Shown here in pieces: positions 58,872-64,000 of a DNA stretch of 64,000 nucleotides. Source of the stretch: Thiothrix caldifontis (GTDB lineage: Bacteria; Pseudomonadota; Gammaproteobacteria; Thiotrichales; Thiotrichaceae); assembly GCF_900107695.1 (NCBI RefSeq), contig NZ_FNQP01000004.1, forward strand, positions 1 through 64,000, in the 5' to 3' direction. The translations under genes were made by a program, and so were the position numbers. Each line of letters starts with the position of its first letter. Position 1 is the stretch's first letter. Under the pieces are notes generated by a model. That model was not told the DNA's origin and did not search any database. It was given only the letters and a program-made list of their open reading frames with translations.

Positions 58872-60149
58872 TTACGCCGGGTGATCGCCAAATGTACTGG
58901 AACGGTACACTGGGAAACGTTCACAAATGTCTAGCACCAGCCCTTTTACCCGATTGATGGTGGCGACATCTTCAACATTATCTAACACATCTGCAATCCA
59001 GTTAGCCAATTGGGTACATTCAGCTTCTTTGAAACCACGGGTAGTAATGGCGGGTGTCCCGATACGAATTCCGCTCGTGACAAACGGTGATTGTGGGTCA
59101 TTTGGCACGGAGTTTTTATTAACCGTGATGTTCGCAGCACCCAGCGCAGCATCTGCTGCTTTACCCGTAATCCCTTTGTCGATCAAGTCAATCAACATCA
59201 AGTGATTGTCTGTGCCACCCGACACAATTTTATAGCCACGCCCCATTAAGGTTTCTGCCATGATTTTGGCGTTCTTGACCACTTGCTGTTGATAAATCGT
59301 GAATTCAGGCTCCAGCGCTTCTTTGAAAGCCACTGCTTTTGCCGCAATGACGTGCATCAAAGGGCCACCTTGAATACCTGGGAAAACCAATGAGTTGAAT
59401 TTCTTTTCCAGATCAGGGTTGGCTTTGGCGAGAATAATACCCCCACGCGAGCCACGCAAAGTTTTGTGCGTGGTGGAGGTTGTTACGTCAGCAATTTGCA
59501 CCGGGTTGGGGTAAACACCCGCAGCGACCAAACCCGCCACGTGCGCCATATCAACCATCAGGTATGCGCCAACTTTGTCAGCGATTTCACGGAATTTACC
59601 CCAGTCAATTACGCGGGAATAAGCTGAAAAGCCTGCCACAATCATTTTGGGCTTGTGTTCCAATGCCAGACGCTCGACTTCGGCATAATCAATGTAGCCG
59701 TCGTCGGTAATACCATACTGGACTGCATTGTAGATTTTGCCGGAGAAGTTAACTTTTGCGCCATGGGTCAAGTGACCACCGTGCGCCAGACTCATTCCTA
59801 ATACCGTATCACCGGGGTTTAACAGTGCCATGTAAACCGCAGCATTGGCCTGCGAGCCAGAATGCGGCTGCACATTAGCATAATCAGCACCAAACAGTTG
59901 CTTTACGCGATCAATCGCCAGTTGTTCCGCTTTATCAACGTATTCGCAACCACCGTAGTAACGCTTGGCAGGATAACCTTCTGCATATTTGTTAGTGAGC
60001 ACCGAACCCTGCGCTTCCATGACGCGCGGGCTGGCGTAGTTTTCAGAGGCAATCAGCTCGATGTGCTCTTCCTGACGGCGCACTTCGGACTGCATGGCAC
60101 TCCACAATTCATCATCGTAACCTGCGATTGTCATCTGGCTGGAAAACAT
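58872..60149 (-). CDS. glyA: Serine hydroxymethyltransferase (GlyA)
   Basis: A 425-residue PLP enzyme interconverting serine and glycine, source of one-carbon units on tetrahydrofolate. The PLP lysine is in [47 protein letters not shown] and [18 protein letters not shown] also match. The ATG at 60149 has AGGAGAAAAG upstream, an excellent ribosome site; the 22-residue longer frame is rejected. It is first in the minus-strand run glyA-nrdR-ribD-ribE-ribBX-ribH-nusB. Confidence 0.98.
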   Translation of the reverse strand: MFSSQMTIAGYDDELWSAMQSEVRRQEEHIELIASENYASPRVMEAQGSVLTNKYAEGYPAKRYYGGCEYVDKAEQLAIDRVKQLFGADYANVQPHSGSQANAAVYMALLNPGDTVLGMSLAHGGHLTHGAKVNFSGKIYNAVQYGITDDGYIDYAEVERLALEHKPKMIVAGFSAYSRVIDWGKFREIADKVGAYLMVDMAHVAGLVAAGVYPNPVQIADVTTSTTHKTLRGSRGGIILAKANPDLEKKFNSLVFPGIQGGPLMHVIAAKAVAFKEALEPEFTIYQQQVVKNAKIMAETLMGRGYKIVSGGTDNHLMLIDLIDKGITGKAADAALGAANITVNKNSVPNDPQSPFVTSGIRIGTPAITTRGFKEAECTQLANWIADVLDNVEDVATINRVKGLVLDICERFPVYRSSTFGDHPA

Positions 60150-60185
60150 GCCGCTTTTCTCCTGCACGTTGAAAGCTAAAAAAGC

Positions 60186-60215
60186 GTTATAGCATACCAC
60201 TGTTTTCAGGCTCAA
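60186..60215 (-). promoter_or_regulatory. Probable glyA promoter (extended -10)
   Basis: -35 TTGAGC (60215-60210), 18-base spacer, -10 TATAAC (60191-60186) preceded by TGC, an extended -10. It is 37 bases from the glyA start and points into the glyA-rib run. No PurR or MetR site was recognised. Confidence 0.6.
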
Positions 60216-60267
60216 CCTATGCTGTTTTGTAAGCTGACATGCCTCTCAAACCAAAATTATCGACGGT

Positions 60268-60870
60268 TTAGTACATGCTAACCGGTGGTTTAGCTTCCGG
60301 TGGTGTTTCATCTTTTGGAGTTTCTGCATCTGGCCCACCAAACTTTTTGCCAAAAATCACGGAAGGCTCACCACTACGATTATAAAAATGCAGGGTATTG
60401 CCAATCGTTTCCACACTACCAGCACGCTGGAGTGTGCGCAGATAAGCCCCCTCCCAATCACCAACATTGATGGTTTGCTTACCTGCCTCAGGGCGCACAA
60501 TCGGGCAACCGTCCCGCCCTTTATCAATGCTTGTGATCATAAAACCGGTATGCCCAACCTGTTTAAAATTGGCGTTGTAATCATTACATCCAGCGGAACC
60601 CGATAACGCCACCTCACCTACTTTCATACTGATATTCAATTCATTAGGTACTGTGTTGCCATACACCGATAGCAAACGCCATTCTGTATTCAGTAGCGAC
60701 GGCCCGCCACTATTCAACGGACAAGCACCTGCTGGCAATGGCGTGACAGAAGTATCAGGGGGTGTAGTCGTATCTGCATGAACGCAAACACTACCTAATA
60801 CTAAAGGAAGCAGCAGCAAAACGCGGCGAACCTGAACAAAAAGACAAGACTGGGCAGCATTCGTTTTCAT
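60268..60870 (-). CDS. Exported META-domain protein (HslJ-like)
   Basis: 200 residues: a signal peptide (VRRVLLLLPLVLGSVCVHA) and a linker, then a META domain (about 55-165) with LLNTEWRLLSVYG, SGSAGCNDYNANFKQVGHTGFMITS and WEGAYLRTLQRAGSVE, and a short Pro/Glu-rich tail (KDETPPEAKPPVSMY). META proteins such as HslJ are heat-induced envelope or outer-membrane proteins of unclear role. It is a single gene in front of the glyA run. Confidence 0.85.
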   Translation of the reverse strand: MKTNAAQSCLFVQVRRVLLLLPLVLGSVCVHADTTTPPDTSVTPLPAGACPLNSGGPSLLNTEWRLLSVYGNTVPNELNISMKVGEVALSGSAGCNDYNANFKQVGHTGFMITSIDKGRDGCPIVRPEAGKQTINVGDWEGAYLRTLQRAGSVETIGNTLHFYNRSGEPSVIFGKKFGGPDAETPKDETPPEAKPPVSMY

Positions 60871-61014
60871 GGGTTTCCCTCAATGATTGGTGATGGTTAT
60901 GTGGGGTGAATGATACGTCACATGTATATGACACCCTCCTAAGTATAAGAACAATGCTAACCTTTCACCACATTGAATATTTTCTACCCCCTAGTGTTGG
61001 ATTTATACCACACT
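60871..61014. other. Intergenic spacer between the META-domain gene and ampD
   Basis: A 144-base AT-rich gap between the META-domain gene start and the ampD stop. It must hold the META gene promoter, but no clear boxes are seen. Confidence 0.4.
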
Positions 61015-61590
61015 CTATTCGCAAGCAGCCGCAGGCAACGTCACGCCCAAACGCTCACTCAAACGTTTCCAATCAAAAAACGGCCCAGGATCCGTTTTAC
61101 GTCCCGGTGCAATATGTTCATGCCCCGTAATATCTGCCAAGTTCAGCGTTGGATAAGCATCCACCAAAACGGGGAGTAGTGTTTCAAGCTGAACATATTG
61201 CGCCTCTGTAAATGGCTCAAAATCTGAGCCTTCGATTTCGATCCCCACCGAAAAGTCATTGCAGTGCTCCCGGCCTTTGTAGCTAGAAACACCTGCATGA
61301 AAAGCACGCTTATGGAAAGGTACATACTGCACAAGCTCACCATTTCGCCGAATCAGCAAATGGCTTGCCACCCGCAAATGGCAAATATCCGCAAAAAAAG
61401 GGTGAGCGGTAGGGTCAAGCTGATTGGTAAACAAGTGGTCGATCCACGGCCCACCGAATTCGTAGGGTGGCAGACTAATGTTATGCAAGACGATTAATTC
61501 AGGAATGCAACCTTGCGGGCGTTCGTCGTAGTTAGGGGATGGACAGTGGCGTGCGCCGTCCAATAAGCCAGTTTCTCGGTCTATGTTCAA
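61015..61590 (-). CDS. ampD: 1,6-anhydro-N-acetylmuramyl-L-alanine amidase AmpD
   Basis: 191 residues, an N-acetylmuramyl-L-alanine amidase of murein recycling that cuts 1,6-anhydroMurNAc-peptides in the cytoplasm. Zinc ligands: LHNISLPP (His), HEHIAPGRKTDPGPFFDW (His, Asp). Also RASHLLI-like (VASHLLIRRNGELVQYVPF). A TTG start at 61590 overlaps the thioredoxin-like stop (TTGA), with GAGGA seven bases before it. This and the thioredoxin-like gene form one transcript. Confidence 0.95.
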   Translation of the reverse strand: MNIDRETGLLDGARHCPSPNYDERPQGCIPELIVLHNISLPPYEFGGPWIDHLFTNQLDPTAHPFFADICHLRVASHLLIRRNGELVQYVPFHKRAFHAGVSSYKGREHCNDFSVGIEIEGSDFEPFTEAQYVQLETLLPVLVDAYPTLNLADITGHEHIAPGRKTDPGPFFDWKRLSERLGVTLPAAACE

Positions 61591-61940
61591 GGTTCATCCT
61601 CGGCAGGTTGCGCCAGCGCAGTTTGAATCGCCGTGTGAATACGGGCAGGCAACGGCTCACAGCGCAATTCGCAGTGGTAATGCCCATCAACGTACAAAAA
61701 AGTTGCGGGCAGATGGAAAATATCGAACGCATTCACCAACCCACCGTTGTGAACAGCATCCACTTCAAATAGCGGCAAGGGTGGGTATTCGTGCAAGTAG
61801 CGTCCCAAGGCCAACTTGAGATTGCGACACGCGCCGCAGTTGGGGGCAGTGAAAAATACCAGTGCAGCGCCGGGGGTTTCCGCCAGCACATGGTGAAAGT
61901 TCAGATCAGTCAGACTTGCAATGTTTTTCATGCCGCGCAT
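61587..61940 (-). CDS. Thioredoxin-fold protein
   Basis: About 117 residues, no signal peptide. The active site CGAC is in FFTAPNCGACRNLKLALG, and the cis-Pro is in LPATFLYVDG, both typical of thioredoxins. It is shorter and lacks the WCGPC of canonical thioredoxin. The start is uncertain (61940 or 61931). It is coupled to ampD by a four-base overlap. The function is unknown; disulfide or glutaredoxin-like reduction is likely. Confidence 0.8.
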   Translation of the reverse strand: MRGMKNIASLTDLNFHHVLAETPGAALVFFTAPNCGACRNLKLALGRYLHEYPPLPLFEVDAVHNGGLVNAFDIFHLPATFLYVDGHYHCELRCEPLPARIHTAIQTALAQPAEDEP

Positions 61941-62014
61941 TATACATCCACTTGTTACTGCCCCTGCACGAAACTTGCTATAGTTTGGGGACTTATGGAT
62001 GAAGGACAACCGCC

Positions 62015-63064
62015 ATGCTCGACAGCTTGCACATCAAAAATTTCCGCTGCTTTGAAGATTTGACTATCCCCTCGCTGGGGCGGGTAAATCTGATTGTGGG
62101 GAAGAATAGTGTCGGCAAAACTACGTTGTTAGAAGCAATAGATATACTTGGTAATGATGCTGTAATTTCTAATATTCGTAAAATTACACAACAACGATCA
62201 CTCGAAAAAATTGAAGAGCTATTTAACTCAAAGACTCAATCTTCCATATATATAGGAAACTTAGATCATACTACTGGAATTGAAATTAGCTTAACTAATG
62301 GAGATATATCAGTACGTTCAATTGAAGGAAAAATAGAAAAACCAACAACAGATCATTCAAAATCAAATAAAGCAATAGCATTAAAAATAAACACATTACA
62401 AGAACTATTTGATCTATTTGATAGTGAGCCAAGGGAACGTCTTAATTCATCTTCTATTTATAGCTCATTCTCATCGACAAAATTAGAGTCGGAAGAATTT
62501 ATTCACTCATTATATGGATTTTTATCAACTGATGATGAATTCAATGACACAGGATTACATCATTTAATACTAGAATGGCTGAGAATAATAAATAATAAAA
62601 TAAATCATCTATATTTCTTAAAAAAAGAAAAGAATATCATAGCAATGATAAAAATAGATGGAATAAATGATGCTATACCACTACAAAGCATGGGTGAAGG
62701 TATCAAGCGTTTATTGCAAATGCTTTTGCGGGGATTCGAGTCTGGTATGTTTTCAGGTGAATATGGTGGTTTTTGGCTAATCGACGAATTTGAGAATGGC
62801 TTGCACTACTCAATTCAAGAAGAAGTGTGGGAGAAGCTCTTCAAATTAGCGAAAGAGCTTGATATTCAAGTATTTGCAACAACTCACAGTGAAGATACTG
62901 TAAAAGCTTTTTGTAAGGTATCACTTGCAGACGATGAAGTTGACGGCAAACTCATTTCCCTAGGACGCAGTGCCGCCATCGCTGATAACGGGAAAATTCT
63001 CGCCGATGTTTATGATGAGAAAACTCTTGCGTGGATTGTTCAATCCGGCATGGAGGTTCGTTAA
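62015..63064 (+). CDS. AAA/ABC-type ATPase of the OLD/RecF-like class (partner of the TOPRIM gene)
   Basis: 349 residues. Motifs: N-terminal MLDSLHIKNFRCFEDLTI (RecF/OLD start), Walker A GKNSVGKTT (28-36), an ABC-signature-like SMGEGIKRLLQML (about 230), Walker B FWLIDEFENGLH, and the H-loop FATTHSED. The central part (about residues 38-225) has no known motif and is coded by much more AT-rich DNA than the two ends. The next gene, overlapping by one base (TAATG), encodes a TOPRIM domain. OLD nucleases, Gabija and PARIS all combine such an ATPase with a TOPRIM, so an antiphage or DNA-processing role is a reasonable inference. Confidence 0.8.
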   Translation: MLDSLHIKNFRCFEDLTIPSLGRVNLIVGKNSVGKTTLLEAIDILGNDAVISNIRKITQQRSLEKIEELFNSKTQSSIYIGNLDHTTGIEISLTNGDISVRSIEGKIEKPTTDHSKSNKAIALKINTLQELFDLFDSEPRERLNSSSIYSSFSSTKLESEEFIHSLYGFLSTDDEFNDTGLHHLILEWLRIINNKINHLYFLKKEKNIIAMIKIDGINDAIPLQSMGEGIKRLLQMLLRGFESGMFSGEYGGFWLIDEFENGLHYSIQEEVWEKLFKLAKELDIQVFATTHSEDTVKAFCKVSLADDEVDGKLISLGRSAAIADNGKILADVYDEKTLAWIVQSGMEVR

Positions 63065-63744
63065 TGACCGATCAACGCATTCTCTTAGTTGAAGGTGAAA
63101 GTGATAAAGATTTCTGCCAACAACTGATTTGTACTCTGAAACTGTATGTAACTATCGAACCTGAAACACCTAGAAGCTTATGTCAGCAAGCAGAAAGTGA
63201 TGGCGTTGATGTCTTACGCACCATTGCTTTGCCTTTAGCTCTCACTCGTCTCAGCAAAAAACAAATAACACATTTAGCCGTTATTGTAGATGCCGACTCA
63301 TCTGTTCAGGGCTATGGCTTTATCAAACGCCGCGCACAGATCACAACGTTATTAGAACAATATGGTTACATCATTACTGAACTACAGAGTTCTATAAGTC
63401 AGGGAGAAATATTTTCACACACCAAAGCAGGCATTCCATCTGTTGGTTTATGGATTATGCCAACCCATAGCATAGATGGAATGCTAGAAGATTTACTTCT
63501 CGATAACTTAGGCAATCCCACGCAACAATCTTTACTAAGCAAAGCCGACACAGCAATCAACGAATTAGGCGACTTACGCACGTTTAAAGACACGCATTTA
63601 TCCAAAGCACGTCTATCTACCCTACTCGCATGGCAAAAGAAACCCGGTACATCCGCAGGAAAAGCCTACCAAGCGGGTGTATTCAACACTGATTCCGCAG
63701 CACTCACTGCCTTCACACTCTGGCTACAAGCAGTATTCCAATAA
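63064..63744 (+). CDS. TOPRIM-domain protein (DUF3226-like), partner of the ATPase
   Basis: 226 residues. TOPRIM motifs: [13 protein letters not shown] (catalytic Glu), [13 protein letters not shown] (DxD). The C-terminal half carries [14 protein letters not shown] and [21 protein letters not shown], seen in DUF3226 proteins. The ATG overlaps the ATPase stop codon (TAATG), so the two are translated as a unit. DUF3226 proteins are often beside AAA ATPases; TOPRIM nucleases of the OLD kind cut DNA, and in PARIS the related AriB cleaves tRNA. Neither activity can be proven from sequence. Confidence 0.8.
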   Translation: MTDQRILLVEGESDKDFCQQLICTLKLYVTIEPETPRSLCQQAESDGVDVLRTIALPLALTRLSKKQITHLAVIVDADSSVQGYGFIKRRAQITTLLEQYGYIITELQSSISQGEIFSHTKAGIPSVGLWIMPTHSIDGMLEDLLLDNLGNPTQQSLLSKADTAINELGDLRTFKDTHLSKARLSTLLAWQKKPGTSAGKAYQAGVFNTDSAALTAFTLWLQAVFQ

Positions 63745-63745
63745 C

Positions 63746-64000
63746 ATGAACGGACTCAACCCCCAACAACAAGCCGCCGTCACCCACCTCGGCTCTCCCC
63801 TCCTCGTCCTCGCAGGCGCTGGCAGTGGCAAAACCCGCGTCATTACCCAGAAAATCGCCTGGATGATCCGCAAAGGCGTGCATTCTGCCGACCAAATCGC
63901 GGCGATCACCTTCACCAACAAAGCCGCCCGCGAAATGCGCGAACGCGCCACCCAACTATTGACCAAGGAAGAAGCTAAGGGACTCACCGTTTCCACCTTC
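63746..64000 (+). CDS. rep: UvrD/Rep-type ATP-dependent DNA helicase, 5' end
   Basis: 85 residues visible, cut by the window end. [10 protein letters not shown] (Q motif), [20 protein letters not shown] (Walker A, motif I), [17 protein letters not shown] (motif Ia) and [12 protein letters not shown] match Rep more closely than UvrD. The base composition is host-like, unlike the ATPase gene centre. It starts one base after the TOPRIM stop codon; Gabija systems include a UvrD-like helicase, but Rep here is more probably a housekeeping gene. Confidence 0.88.
   Translation, partial: MNGLNPQQQAAVTHLGSPLLVLAGAGSGKTRVITQKIAWMIRKGVHSADQIAAITFTNKAAREMRERATQLLTKEEAKGLTVSTF

Noticed and set aside
62015-64000. 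ATPase plus TOPRIM plus helicase read as a complete Gabija system
   Set aside because: The TOPRIM is separate from the ATPase and the helicase looks like housekeeping Rep by sequence and composition, so only the two-gene module is called.

Overview
The window looks like chromosome from a sulfur-oxidising gammaproteobacterium, most likely a Thiothrix-like member of the Thiotrichales. This is inferred from a DsrS-like gene next to a fused siroheme synthase, from gammaproteobacterial gene orders (dksA-gluQ, accB-accC-prmA, lptD-surA-pdxA, nrdR-ribD-ribE-ribBX-ribH-nusB, yffB-like-dapE), and from a giant surface protein of a type seen in filamentous, surface-living bacteria. There are no rRNA or tRNA genes, CRISPR arrays or prophage.

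Layout. 1-758 is the 3' end of a group II intron (maturase tail, domains V and VI) that stops a few bases from the stop codon of an M23 peptidase gene. 1485-6702 is a sulfur/siroheme block (DsrS-like, two small unknown genes, CysG), then a stand-alone S24 domain, an ArsC/Spx-like protein and DapE. 6740-14027 holds a small twin AT-hook protein, LptD, a SurA stripped of its PPIase domains, PdxA, a candidate antisense-strand sRNA, HolA and a peptidoglycan-binding protein. 14092-23319 is housekeeping: YjgR, AroQ, AccB, AccC, PrmA, a zinc-ribbon membrane protein, DksA, a zinc-less GluQ, a HEAT protein, PCD, IspF, DUF2069 and a WrbA-type flavoprotein.

23543-36247 is one uninterrupted gene for a 4,234-residue exported multidomain protein (GEVED, SdrD-B-like, propeller-like, right-handed beta-helix-like and cadherin-like modules, with a Bacteroidetes-style C-terminal module). 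It is followed by two tandem paralogous lipoproteins with Lcl_C/DUF1566 domains on the other strand. This block of about 15.6 kb is the main accessory, cell-surface region.

39329-54331 carries MetG (with a palindromic repeat in its linker), a DUF349 coiled-coil protein, RdgC, a DUF1501/DUF1800 pair, an unknown membrane protein, MetA, a P-loop ATPase, DusB, SucA without SucB, and a 55-codon ORF with a strong ribosome binding site. 54438-60149 is a compact minus-strand run glyA-nrdR-ribD-ribE-ribBX-ribH-nusB. 60268-64000 holds a META-domain protein, an overlapping thioredoxin-like/AmpD pair, a two-gene ATPase plus TOPRIM (DUF3226-like) module whose ATPase has a strikingly AT-rich centre, and the 5' end of a Rep-type helicase.

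The best candidates for something new are the ATPase/TOPRIM module (62015-63744), the giant protein with its two neighbouring lipoproteins, the twin AT-hook protein, the PPIase-less SurA, the S24 domain lacking its catalytic lysine, and the candidate sRNA at 11312-11489. All functional calls come from recognising motifs by eye; no database search was run.
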